Shown here: positions 35,340 to 43,941 of the stretch, piece after piece
Layout of the letters: each line of letters begins with the position of its first letter
Numbering within the stretch: position 1 is the stretch's first letter
DNA from: Bradyrhizobium sp. 138
Lineage (GTDB): Bacteria; Pseudomonadota; Alphaproteobacteria; Rhizobiales; Xanthobacteraceae
DNA: 64,000 bases
Direction: 5' to 3'
Assembly (NCBI RefSeq): GCF_023074075.1
Contig: NZ_JADPKT010000091.1
Coordinates: 124,001-188,000, forward strand
Position numbers and translations under genes: made by a program
The notes under the pieces: generated by a model
Told to the model about the DNA's origin: nothing
Seen by the model: only the letters and a program-made list of their open reading frames with translations
Database searches by the model: none

Positions 35340-36547
35340 AGGAGCTCCGCAGGTTGTGATCTCTCGCCCGCGCGCTCCTGACACGCACGCCACAAGGCTC
35401 TCTGTTTGGCATTGATGTCCGCCAGGACTTGCAGGACACGATCGATCTCATCCGCCGCCGTCTCGCGCGACAGCGAGAAGCGAACCGCACCGCGCAAAAA
35501 GGCCGGTGGTACTCTCATCGCGCGCAGGACATGGGACGGCTCCATCGAGCCGGACGCGCAGGCTGAACCGAGTGAGACGGCAATTCCGTTGCGGTTCAGG
35601 TGGTCGACGATGGCCTCTGCTTCGAGATGCTCGAATGCAATGTTAGACGTATTTGGCAAGCGGTTCTTGATATGACCAAGCACGATGCAACAGCCGAGAG
35701 CGAGAATGCCTTGCTCCAGCCGGTCGCGAAGGGCGCCAATCTGCATCTGCTCTTGTACGAGGTGTGCCGCAGCGAGCTCCGCCGCCTTGCCGAGCCCAAT
35801 AATGCCCGGAACGTTTTGGGTGCCAGCGCGGCGATGCCGCTCCTGTGCGCCGCCGAAGATCAGCGGTCGGAACTTGATGTCCTTGCGCACATACAGCGCG
35901 CCGATCCCCTTCGGACCATGGAGCTTATGGCCGGAGAGCGACAGCATGTCGATGTCCGTGGTCTTCAGGTCAATCGGAATCCGCCCGACCGCCTGAACCG
36001 CGTCGGTGTGAAAGAGCGCGCCGACTGAGCGCGCCATCTTGGCGAGGGATTTCACCGGAAAGATCGTACCGGTCTCATTATTGGCCCACATGACCGAGGC
36101 GATTGACGTGCGCCTCGACAATGCGTTGCGATAAGCCTCGATGTTCAATCGGCCGCTTGCATCGACCGGAATGACGTGGGTCTTGATTCCTCGTCGGCCC
36201 AGGTCCTCGGCAAGGGACAGCACGGCTGGATGCTCAACGGCCGTTGTGACGATCTCGTCGCGTCTCTCCTGCACGGCGAGTGCGGACAGGATCGCTGTGT
36301 TGTCGGATTCGGTCGCGCCCGACGTGAAGACGATCTCGTGATCGAATGCCGCGCCAACGAGGGCCTGCAGCTTCTGGCGCGCTTGCTTCAATGCGGGCGC
36401 AACCTCAATGCCGAATGCATGCGCGGACGACGCATTGCCGAATTGCCCAGAGAAGAACGGCAGCATTGCCGCGACCACCAAAGGATGCGCACGGGTCGTC
36501 GCGTTGTTATCCAGGTAGATCGGCCGCACGGACTGTCCGCTCTGCAC
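35336..36547 (-). CDS. nifS: NifS, cysteine desulfurase for nitrogenase Fe-S clusters
   Basis: 403 residues from a GTG start immediately after the nifU stop. NifS is the PLP enzyme that frees sulfur from cysteine for cluster assembly. Visible features are YLDNNATTRAHP at the N-terminus, FTSGATESDNTAILSAL, MLSLSGHKLHGPKGIGALYV with the PLP-binding Lys (SGHK), and the active-site Cys loop SLGSACASGSMEPSHVLRAM. The length is normal. It is the third gene of the hesB-nifU-nifS-fixU operon under the sigma-54 promoter at 37241. Confidence 0.97.
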   Translation of the reverse strand: MQSGQSVRPIYLDNNATTRAHPLVVAAMLPFFSGQFGNASSAHAFGIEVAPALKQARQKLQALVGAAFDHEIVFTSGATESDNTAILSALAVQERRDEIVTTAVEHPAVLSLAEDLGRRGIKTHVIPVDASGRLNIEAYRNALSRRTSIASVMWANNETGTIFPVKSLAKMARSVGALFHTDAVQAVGRIPIDLKTTDIDMLSLSGHKLHGPKGIGALYVRKDIKFRPLIFGGAQERHRRAGTQNVPGIIGLGKAAELAAAHLVQEQMQIGALRDRLEQGILALGCCIVLGHIKNRLPNTSNIAFEHLEAEAIVDHLNRNGIAVSLGSACASGSMEPSHVLRAMRVPPAFLRGAVRFSLSRETAADEIDRVLQVLADINAKQRALWRACQERAGERSQPAELL

Positions 36548-36841
36548 TTAAGGCCCCACTTCGGCAGCTCCGGGGAGCGGGATCAGGCGGACGAACTCGC
36601 CGAGCCACTCGATCAGGCGCGCCTGAATGGCCGCGAGCGTCGTTCCCGCAAGCTTGCATAACATGCAGGCGCCGGTGAGCCTGACCATGATCTTGTCGCC
36701 TTCGATTTCGACGAGCTCACAATCCCCACGATCACGCCTGAGGCTTGGCCGAATCTCATCCAGCACGGTGCGGACAATCCGCTCGCGATCGGAAGGCTCT
36801 GCAGTCGAAGACTGCTTCGTTCGTTCAGCCTTCAGGCCCAT
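36548..36841 (-). CDS. nifU: NifU C-terminal (Nfu) domain protein
   Basis: 97 residues from MGLKAERTKQSSTAEPSD, with GGAAGGAG upstream. Only the Nfu domain is present: RIVRTVLDEIRPSLRRDRGD, CELVEIEGDKIMVRLTGACM and the CX2C motif CMLCKLAGTTLAAIQ. It is a carrier or scaffold for a [4Fe-4S] cluster. Full-length NifU also has an IscU-like and a central [2Fe-2S] domain. The short form is common in Bradyrhizobium-type nif clusters, so this is not a truncation. It ends directly at the nifS GTG start. Confidence 0.92.
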   Translation of the reverse strand: MGLKAERTKQSSTAEPSDRERIVRTVLDEIRPSLRRDRGDCELVEIEGDKIMVRLTGACMLCKLAGTTLAAIQARLIEWLGEFVRLIPLPGAAEVGP

Positions 36842-36881
36842 GTTCGATGCTCCTTCCAGTTACGAATGGGCCGAAGGCGGC

Positions 36882-37202
36882 TCAGCTGAACGATTTGCCG
36901 CAGGAGCAGCTCAATTTGGCATTTGGGTTATCGAAGCGGAACCCTGATCCTTCAAGCGACACCACGAAATCGATCGTGGTGCCGTTGAGATGCGCCCGGC
37001 TCGCCTTGTCGACGAAGACTTTGATCCCGTCTTGCTCGAACACGGGCTCATCGGAGACCGGCTCATGAGCAAGACCCATTTTGTATGTGAACCCTTGGCA
37101 ACCGCCGCCTTCGACCATGACCCGCAAACCGCTTGCCGGCTGGGCTGTCGAGGAGATTGCGGCCTTCAGTGCGTTGATAGCGCTATCCGTTAGATTGATC
37201 AT
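36882..37202 (-). CDS. hesB: HesB/IscA-type Fe-S assembly protein
   Basis: 106 residues from MINLTDSAINALKAAISSTA at 37202. The HesB/IscA motif is complete: GLRVMVEGGGCQGFTYKMGL with the first Cys, and NAKLSCSCGKSFS at the C-terminus with the paired Cys. It acts as an A-type carrier for iron or [4Fe-4S] clusters, presumably serving nitrogenase. It is the first gene of the hesB-nifU-nifS-fixU operon; the sigma-54 promoter lies 39 bp upstream. The ATG at 37301 would start upstream of the promoter and is rejected. Confidence 0.95.
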   Translation of the reverse strand: MINLTDSAINALKAAISSTAQPASGLRVMVEGGGCQGFTYKMGLAHEPVSDEPVFEQDGIKVFVDKASRAHLNGTTIDFVVSLEGSGFRFDNPNAKLSCSCGKSFS

Positions 37203-37240
37203 TTCTGGCTCGCTCTCAGTTTCTGTCGCGAGGCACAATT

Positions 37241-37256
37241 CGCAAATCCCATGCCA
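37241..37256 (-). promoter_or_regulatory. Sigma-54 promoter of hesB-nifU-nifS
   Basis: On the minus strand TGGCATGGGATTTGCG, matching TGGYAYRN4TTGC with G instead of A/T at the last position. Confidence 0.8.
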
Positions 37257-37314
37257 GTCGAGATGCAGCTGAAATCGATTGGTTTTGCAGGCAGCGACCA
37301 TACGATTTGCGACC

Positions 37315-37330
37315 TGTCGGCTTTGCGACA
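37315..37330. promoter_or_regulatory. NifA upstream activator site shared by hesB and the 196-aa gene
   Basis: TGT-CGGCTTTGCG-ACA, 59 bp from the hesB -24 box and 120 bp from the candidate -24 box of the divergent gene. Confidence 0.8.
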
Positions 37331-37449
37331 GGCGGTTTTCCGGCGTCCCGGCCTCATCCGGCCGGGACCTCGTGATGGTGCCGGCACGTATTCATGCACA
37401 TTGCGCCAAGCCGCCGCTTACGCTGTGCGTCGCTGCAGACACAGGCGCA

Positions 37450-37465
37450 CGGCAAACAACTTGCA
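37450..37465 (+). promoter_or_regulatory. Candidate sigma-54 promoter of the 196-aa gene
   Basis: CGGCAAACAACTTGCA has a perfect -12 (TTGCA) and correct spacing but a weak -24 box (CGGCAA). It lies 64 bp upstream of the ATG. Confidence 0.55.
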
Positions 37466-37528
37466 TAAGGTTAGCGGACACGCCGCTTCGGCGATGAATG
37501 TACACGACAGATTGATGAGGAGCCTTCC

Positions 37529-38119
37529 ATGACGTCGATCGACAACACCGCTCTTGGCCAGTTGGACAAGGAGGGGCGGTTGCTGAATGCGGTGCTTAAG
37601 ACCGAGACAACGAAGTCGGGGAGATTTGGATTTCGGGGCGACATCGCGCTGAAGTTCCAAGCCCAGCTCGCCGACGAAAAGCGACCGCCGGACTATTCCA
37701 TCGAACAAGTTCTTGCAATCGCGCAGGAAGGCGAACCGACCATCCCAGTCCTTGCCGGATATCTGCATTCCTTCGCCTATCTACCTCAGGCCGCGAAGGT
37801 TCTGGATGGCAGGCTGAGCCCCAAAGGCAGCTATTTCATGTTCTGCAACAACATTGATCTGCTCGCGAAGTACCGCACCAAGATAGGCGACATCACCTTC
37901 CGCATTCTGCCTTGCGACGAATCAACTGTATGGAAGGAGATGATGGACCTCGCCGGCGTCGACAAGAATGACATCAAGAAACTCGGTACGGCCGGTAGGC
38001 TCGACTACTTGCTCGACGCGGCCAAGGACATCGGTGGATCATACACGGAAATTTCATACGAGGACGGCCTGGCCAAAATGGAGCCGGTGAAGAACAGAAG
38101 CGAAAACCGCCCCGTCTGA
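37529..38119 (+). CDS. Unknown protein, 196 aa, divergent from hesB
   Basis: An intact frame from MTSIDNTALGQLDKEGRLLN with AGGAG about 10 bases before the ATG. The protein is soluble, with no signal peptide or membrane helix. Distinct stretches are KSGRFGFRGDIALKFQAQLA, PTIPVLAGYLHSFAYLPQAA, KGSYFMFCNNIDLLAKYRTK, TFRILPCDESTVWKEMMDLA and KKLGTAGRLDYLLDAAKDIG. The even codon use and well-formed helices look like a real gene. I recognise no family or catalytic motif. Its NifA-type site and candidate sigma-54 promoter, shared with hesB-nifUS, point to expression during nitrogen fixation. Confidence 0.8.
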   Translation: MTSIDNTALGQLDKEGRLLNAVLKTETTKSGRFGFRGDIALKFQAQLADEKRPPDYSIEQVLAIAQEGEPTIPVLAGYLHSFAYLPQAAKVLDGRLSPKGSYFMFCNNIDLLAKYRTKIGDITFRILPCDESTVWKEMMDLAGVDKNDIKKLGTAGRLDYLLDAAKDIGGSYTEISYEDGLAKMEPVKNRSENRPV

Positions 38120-38769
38120 GGCATCGCCTCAGACCCTCTCTCTCGCCAGCTCGACGACTATGCCGCAGAGAGAGCACTGCACCCGCTTCGCCGGGACTGG
38201 CTCTGACAAACCCTGGTGATGGACTTATCGGCCTACCTTTCGGGAGAGAACACACCGCCACCTCTGCTAAGCGTGTGTTGGTCAAGAGCACTGTCGTCAA
38301 TTGCACCGAGGAGCGGCTGGCCGCGACGGTCCGGCTGACTGCATCCTGGGATCCGGACATTCCAGTGCTCATCGGTTCATGATCGCGGTCACATTTCAGA
38401 GGGCGGATCGACGATGTATGGATCGGCGTTCGCGCTGTGCGCCAGGCCTTTGCCACCTGCGTGGCGCAGAGATGTCGCGCGCCGATGCTCGCCAGCCGAC
38501 AGTTGTCGACGAGCTGCGCCCATGGACGATGGAAACCGACCCGGGGATTGGGTAACGCGCAGGTTGCATCGCTCGAGAGAACCCAGCGAGCCAGCGTCGA
38601 GCGGTTTGCCTCGTACATGCAGTTCCGCAGGGCCTCAAAATGCGACGGCGGGGTGCCGGTCGATCGAGCCAAGCCAAGCGATAGCTGAGCAGACTTGGCC
38701 GCACGTCCCCAATGTCGTGAGAACGAAGCGAAGCTATGCAGAATGCCGCAACCGAAGCTGTCCCAGGAC
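38120..38769. other. 650-bp region without a supportable gene
   Basis: Both strands hold open frames (minus 37974-38672; plus 38301-38688) but none reads as a known protein. It separates the 196-aa gene from the transposon patchwork. Confidence 0.4.
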
Positions 38770-39236
38770 CTCTACCTAAATAGCGCCAGGTGATTCCCTC
38801 TCCAAGCGCTGGCCAATCGGCCGCCCGCGCGGAGGCCGCGCGACAAAAATCCATGCGCTGAGCGATCCGCTCTGCCGGCCGGTCGTCTTGCATCTGACCC
38901 GAGGCCAGAATGCCGATATCGCTGCGGCGCCCGATGTTCTGGCGCTCGGGCGGCCCATGAGCGCGCTCCTCGCTGACAAAGGGTATGACGGCGTCGACCT
39001 TCGCGGCGAAATTGTTCGTCGCGGCGCCAAGCCCGTCATCCCTAACAAATCCAACCGCGTTGTCATCCATCGCTTCAACAAATGCGCCTACAAAGACCGA
39101 AAGTCATCGAGCGCTGTTTTTGCAGGCTCAAAGACTTACGCCGCATCGCCACCCGATACGACAAGCTGGCGGGGAATTTCTTGGCCACTGTTCATCTCGC
39201 CGCTCTCGTCGCATATTGGCTCAATTGAGTCTGGCA
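38770..39236 (+). mobile_element. IS5-family remnant, internally deleted
   Basis: It begins with the same terminal sequence as the intact IS5 element (ACCTAAATAGCGCCA), then jumps directly into the second transposase frame (RPRGGRATKIHALSDPLC, LLADKGYDGVDLRGEIVRRG, AYKDR). The first frame is missing. A one-base deletion near 39100 breaks the remaining frame, and it ends at TGGCTCAATTGAGTCTGG, equivalent to the other terminus. It is inverted relative to the intact copy 4 kb away. Confidence 0.8.
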
Positions 39237-39239
39237 CCT

Positions 39240-39661
39240 TCGGCGCCTGCCGGTAGGGCAGCATGCTTCCTAGCCGCGCCGTCAGTTCCATCAGCTCCGG
39301 TGTCGCTCGATCGGGACAAATTGCACCGACCATCCCTGGACGGCATTCCCGGCACAGCATCCGGGGATTGCGAACCTCAACGGTGCCGCAGACGGTTCGG
39401 ATCGGGCGTGTCGTGTAGTCCTTGACACGGTCGGAACGTATGGCACTCCGGGCAAAACCGGCGAAGAAGGGCATACGTCTCCGCCTCATGATTCACGACC
39501 GCGTTCTGCAGCGCTGCCATGATCTTCTTGCTATCGCCGATCGGCAAGCCGATGCCGCCGTCGAATAGGCTCTCCCAGCTCTTGTCTATGCGGACCTCCT
39601 GCCGGCATGTTTCACCAAACTCGTTCCGGCCCTCGATCGTAAGCGTCCATTCCACCGTCAT
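39240..39661 (-). pseudogene. ISKra4-family transposase, N-terminal fragment
   Basis: The start MTVEWTLTIEGRNEFGETCR at 39661 leads to KIMAALQNAVVNHEAETYAL and RRFCPECHTFRP. A frameshift near 39425 continues with KDYTTRPIRTVCGTVEVRNP, the zinc-like MLCRECRPG, and TPELMELTARLGSMLPYRQA. These are N-terminal features of ISKra4-type transposases. The fragment is cut off by the IS5 remnant at about 39240, so the catalytic part is gone. Confidence 0.75.
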
Positions 39662-40076
39662 CGCTTTGTCTCAAAACGATGCTGATGGACTGCTCGAGCC
39701 TAACAACCCGTGTTTGACCCCAGAGAAGTTACCGGTCTCCTTACGACCGACCGCGCATGACTGGGCGTCAATGCGGATCGCTACTCCTTCATTGCAATGG
39801 ACTTGCACCATCTACTCCTTGCCGGTCTCCCGACGCACCTTGTTGCGACCCTTCAGGGGCTCAGCTCGTTCGGCTTGGCCGATCACCCCGATCAAAGCAT
39901 CGACATAAGCGTCAAATGCGGCTTCACTCTGAGCTGTCCAGTCGGGCATCGCCGGGCGCTTCCCTGATCACGAAGCAGCACCCTACAAATCCGCGCCAGC
40001 GCGAATCCACCCGCATCCGCGACTTTCTGACTCAGTAAGACTAGGCGCCCGCCGCCACGTGCGGGCGACGCCGGCA
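39662..40076 (-). other. Mixed mobile-element scraps at the 3' edge of the GA cluster
   Basis: Minus-strand reading gives PDWTAQSEAAFDAYVDALIG with VIGQAERAEPL, which resembles the N-terminus of IS701-type transposases (39870-39955). To its left, CNEGVAIRIDAQSCAVGRKE resembles sequence found near group II introns. Neither is long enough to be certain. The last ~50 bases are the 3' flank of idi. Confidence 0.35.
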
Positions 40077-41126
40077 TCAACCGGCGGGCAGATGCGCCGA
40101 GGGCAACAAGCGCGCCTGACGCAACGCCGCCAGATCAGCCGAGCCGGTGCAGAAGCAGACGACGGCCAACTGGCGGATGACGATCTCGAAATGCGCGACA
40201 ACCGCCTCGGTGGATACCGTAGCCGCGCGCAGCACGCCGGCCGCCTGCCCGGCGATGTCCGCGCCCAGGCGAATGGCCTTGGCTACGTCGACGCCGTCGC
40301 GGATTCCGCCCGACGCGATCAGCTTCACCGTTGGCAGCGCCCGACGTACCGCCTGCACGCTGGCCGGGGTCGGAATCCCCCAATCGGCGAACGCCATCGT
40401 CACTGCACGGTCGCCGGCATCGCGGGCGCGCTCGCCCTCCACCGCGGCCCAACTGGTGCCGCCGGCGCCGGCAACATCGATCACCGCCACGCCCGCCTCG
40501 ACGAGCGCACAGGCCACCGAGGCGGACAGGCCCGAGCCCACTTCCTTGGCCACGATCGGCACGCCCACGCTGCGCGCGGCGCGAGCGATCTGCGCCAGGA
40601 CGCCGCGCCAGTCGCGGTCGCCCTCCGGCTGTACCGCTTCCTGCAGCGGATTGAGATGGATGATGAGTCCATCGGCCTCCAGCGCATCCACCGCCCGGCG
40701 CGCCAGGTCCAGGCCGTCGGTCTCGCGCAGTTGCGCAGCGCCGATATTGGCCAGCAAGGGAATGTCTGGGGCCAGGCGGCGCAGCGCGCGCGTCAGCCCC
40801 TGGGAGTTGCGGGATTGCAGGCTCACGCGCTGCGAACCGACGCACATGGCGATCCCCAAGACTTGCGCTGCCTCGCTCAGATGCCGGTTGATGGCCTCGG
40901 CGCGTGACGTGCCGCCGGTCATGGAGCTGATCAGCAGCGGCGCGCGCATGGTCTTGCCCAGCAGCGAGGCGCGCAGGTCGATCTGCGTCAGGTCCAACTC
41001 GGGCAATGCGCAGTGTTCGAAACGGATGTACCCCCAGCCGGCGGCAACCGTGGCCGGCGCCGTTCGCCGATCCAGCACGATGTCCAGATGGTCGTCCTTG
41101 CGCCGGCTCAGGGCGGTGTCGCTCAT
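40077..41126 (-). CDS. idi: Type 2 isopentenyl diphosphate isomerase
   Basis: 349 residues from MSDTALSRRKDDHLDIVLDR at 41126, with GGAGGGAG 5-6 bases upstream. It interconverts IPP and DMAPP using FMN and feeds the geranylgeranyl diphosphate synthase of this cluster. Visible motifs are KTMRAPLLISSMTGGTSRAE, VGSQRVSLQSRN, LIIHLNPLQEAVQPEGDRDW, PIVAKEVGSGLS and the phosphate-binding GGIRDGVDVAKAIRLGAD. The same frame is open upstream through ent-kaurene synthase with no stop, so a fusion is possible, but the good ribosome-binding site argues for independent translation. It is the last gene of the cluster. Confidence 0.93.
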   Translation of the reverse strand: MSDTALSRRKDDHLDIVLDRRTAPATVAAGWGYIRFEHCALPELDLTQIDLRASLLGKTMRAPLLISSMTGGTSRAEAINRHLSEAAQVLGIAMCVGSQRVSLQSRNSQGLTRALRRLAPDIPLLANIGAAQLRETDGLDLARRAVDALEADGLIIHLNPLQEAVQPEGDRDWRGVLAQIARAARSVGVPIVAKEVGSGLSASVACALVEAGVAVIDVAGAGGTSWAAVEGERARDAGDRAVTMAFADWGIPTPASVQAVRRALPTVKLIASGGIRDGVDVAKAIRLGADIAGQAAGVLRAATVSTEAVVAHFEIVIRQLAVVCFCTGSADLAALRQARLLPSAHLPAG

Positions 41127-41211
41127 GCTCGCTCCCTCCGTCGCATCGGGCGACGGCGTTGCGTCGGATCGGACCGACGGCAGCGCGCGCACGCCGCCGC
41201 CTCCCGCGCGT

Positions 41212-42113
41212 TCAGGCCGGCGCACGCTGGCCTCCCCCGCAGCGTCGCTGCGGTAGCGGCTGGTCGAGGTCTGGTAGTACTGCCCACGGATGGCCGCCAT
41301 GGCCTCGATCAACGGTCCCCACGGCGCGGGAAAGCGTTCTGAAGCCATCACCCGGTGCAGCATGCGCGTATGGCCGGCCAGCTCGTCGTTGAGGAACTCC
41401 ACCACAGGCATAGCCGGATAGCGCTGCAGCAGCAGGATCGCCGCGTTGTCGGCCTCGCCGGCCGACCTGTCCTTGTCGCGTCCATGCAGATCGTTCTGCA
41501 GGCGCCCTATCGCGGAGATGAGCCGCAGGACCTGGCGAAACGCCGGACGCGCGCGCAAGGTCGCCATGTCCAGCCCCCACAGCAACGACAGGCAACAGAA
41601 CACGTTCGTGTAGGCGATCGAATCGATGCCGTTGTGCAGGTATTCGGCGTAGGACCAGCATTCCGCCCCTGCCGCCTGCGCGTGTCCAGCGCGCAGCGCC
41701 GCGCAGTAGCACCGGGTATCGGCAAGAAGCTGAGCATAGTCGCGACGATCGTAGGCGAGCGCGGCCAGCGAAGCACGCAGCACAGCGCAGCCCTCGAATC
41801 CGGGGAGCGCGCACGGCACGCCCTGCCCCAGCGCCTGCTCCACCGCAGCGAGCTGCTCCGGCGCGATCAGACCAAGGTCGTTGCAATCGTCGAGCCAGAA
41901 CAGCAGCGCCAGTTCGCGGTAGAACGCCACGATCAGCGTTTCGTCCTGCGGATCGCGGCCGGTGCGGGCGCTGGTGTCGCGCAGGCTCGGGTGGATGCGA
42001 TGCAGGATGTACTGGCCGCCCCTGACCGCTTCCACGGCATGCTCGTCGGCGAACCCGGTCAGGGAACGCCCCCACTCCAGCACCTGCTGCAGCGCGCGTT
42101 CGGTCTGGATCAT
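41212..42113 (-). CDS. ks: ent-Kaurene synthase (class I diterpene synthase), stop codon lost
   Basis: The ATG at 42113 overlaps the cps stop (ATGA). About 300 residues are family-like. The enzyme ionises ent-copalyl diphosphate to ent-kaurene. The DDxxD motif is LDDCNDLGL near residue 80. The second metal motif is LQNDLHGRDKDRSAGE. Near the end (TSTSRYRSDAAGEASVRRPE) the frame fails to meet a stop; another frame stops at 41212 after GGGQRAPA, which is the ending I recall for rhizobial orthologues. A one-base indel near 41230 would explain this. As read, the frame continues into idi, a 678-residue fusion. Confidence 0.88.
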
Positions 42114-43660
42114 GGCGCCGCTCCTGCTCCCTCGGCCGGGACGCGCCGCCCCCAACGAAGCGCCAGCCACAACCCGGCAAGTTCGGCCACGCGCACGACC
42201 CGGGTGGGGCAATACAGTTCCTTTCCGATCCACAGCGGCGTCTGCGGCAATGCATGCGCCGCATGGCGGGCGAGCATCCACTCCAGTGCACGCGCCACCG
42301 CCTGCGCGATGCGCCGGCGCCCTGTCGGCTCCTCGCTCCCGTCCATCACGTACAACGCGAACAGCGCATAGGCGGTTTCCTCGAATGTGGACGCGCGACC
42401 GGCGCCCCAGCCGCCGTCGTCGCGCTGCGCCTGCAGCAGCGCCGCTAGCGCGCGCTCGTCGCGCCACTGGGGCTTGCCTTGCGCCAGCGCAGCGATCGCA
42501 TGCGCGGTGGGATAAAGCCACGAAACGTGCCATTTTTCGTTGTCCCATAGACCGTGCGTGTTGCGATTGGCCTCGACGTAGGCGCTGGTGCCGGCAGTGG
42601 GCTTTCCCAACAGTCGCAACGCATGCAGGGCATGGATGTTGGTCGACACCGAGGCATTGCGCTCGCCGGGGAAGGTGACGAACAGCTCGCCAATTTCGAA
42701 ATGGCGCAACGGATCGACCGCCGGGTCGCGGCCTGCAAGGCGCAGGACGCACAACGCAACGGCGGTGTCGTCCGCATCGGCCGCGAAATGCAAGGCCGGT
42801 CCCAGACCGCGCACGCCCAGACGGGCGTCGAGCTGCGCGATGATCACGCGCACCGCCTCGGCGAGCCCGGGATGCGCGAACAGCCCGGCCAGATGCAGGG
42901 TGTACAGCGACCAGCATGGCTCGAACACATTGATCGGCCAGACGTTGGGAACGACACCTTCGATGCCGCTGCGCGTCGCCCGCGATGCCGCCTGCAGATA
43001 CGCGTCGGCGCGCGCGACGTGCGGCGTGCTCCCCTGGGTCACGGCGTGCGCACGACACGCGGCGGTGGCCGCCGGACTGATGCCGATGCTGCCGTCGTCA
43101 TCCGGGCATGCGGTGGTCAGCGACGTGCCCCAAGCTTCCCAGGAGTGCAGCAACGGATGGCCGCTCGGCAACGTCGCCACCGCCCCCAGCTTGACAAGGC
43201 ACGCTTGCCGCAACGGCAACAGCGCCGGGTGGCGCGGAAACGCCACGCCGCCCAGCAAGGATGCGGCCTCGCCGCACAACTGCGGCAGGATCAGCTCCGC
43301 GCCGATCGGCGCGTCTTCCGGCACCGTCTGCGCGTAGGGATCGGGCTCGCGCTCGAGGAACCGGGTTGCAGCCTGGACTGCGTCGGCAGCGCCGGGAAGA
43401 CGATCGGCACGCTGCAATGCCAGCAACGCCGCCCAAGTGGGCGCATGGCGGAACAGCGGGAAGTCCGCGCTTCCCCATCCTCCATCGGCCTGTTGCTGCG
43501 CGATGAGCCACGCGTATGCGTCCTGCCGACCGGTGACGTTGCCGCGGAACTGTAGAGCTCGCGCCGTGTCATAGACGGACGGGCCGACGCTGCCGCCATC
43601 GCTCATCTCGCTCAGAAGGTGGCGCAATTCGGAAAGGATCTGTTCAGACAGCGCGTTCAC
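42110..43660 (-). CDS. cps: ent-Copalyl diphosphate synthase (class II cyclase)
   Basis: 516 residues from a GTG start at 43660 (NALSEQILSELRHLLSEMSD); the ATG at 43951 lies inside ggps and is rejected. It cyclises geranylgeranyl diphosphate to ent-copalyl diphosphate. The class II acid motif DXDD is in HFAADADDTAVALCVLRL. The QW-like repeats include QQQADGGWGSADFPLFRH and QRDDGGWGAGRASTFEE. The length matches rhizobial CPS. It overlaps ks by 4 bases. No frameshifts are seen. Base composition is clearly GC-richer than in the flanking nif genes. Confidence 0.95.
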   Translation of the reverse strand: MNALSEQILSELRHLLSEMSDGGSVGPSVYDTARALQFRGNVTGRQDAYAWLIAQQQADGGWGSADFPLFRHAPTWAALLALQRADRLPGAADAVQAATRFLEREPDPYAQTVPEDAPIGAELILPQLCGEAASLLGGVAFPRHPALLPLRQACLVKLGAVATLPSGHPLLHSWEAWGTSLTTACPDDDGSIGISPAATAACRAHAVTQGSTPHVARADAYLQAASRATRSGIEGVVPNVWPINVFEPCWSLYTLHLAGLFAHPGLAEAVRVIIAQLDARLGVRGLGPALHFAADADDTAVALCVLRLAGRDPAVDPLRHFEIGELFVTFPGERNASVSTNIHALHALRLLGKPTAGTSAYVEANRNTHGLWDNEKWHVSWLYPTAHAIAALAQGKPQWRDERALAALLQAQRDDGGWGAGRASTFEETAYALFALYVMDGSEEPTGRRRIAQAVARALEWMLARHAAHALPQTPLWIGKELYCPTRVVRVAELAGLWLALRWGRRVPAEGAGAAP

Positions 43661-43941
43661 TCGGGATGTTCCTTCTGCAGACGGTTCGGGCAGACGCCGC
43701 GCACGTCGCCGCAGGCCCGTCGCGGCCCAGCGCACGGGCGGCGCCGGACGGTCGCCCTGCTCCGGCGCGGCGACGCGCCGATGCTGGCGCCGGTCCGCCG
43801 CATAGACTTGCGCGCAGCGCGCCGCGGCCGTGCTGGGCAACCGCTGCGATCGGCGCCGCGGACTCGGACACAGTGCAGCATGCACCGCTGCCGCCGGGCG
43901 ATCGCAGCGGCACAGGGGCGACTCCATGCGGACGGGCGCGC

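Noticed and set aside
40059..42678. Long plus-strand frames across the GA cluster
   Set aside because: Arg/Ala-rich readings antisense to idi, ks and cps, caused by high GC at third codon positions; no domains.
42114..43058. 993-codon minus-strand frame starting at 43058
   Set aside because: Its first third is the out-of-frame shadow of cps. The real content is ks (from 42113) and idi.
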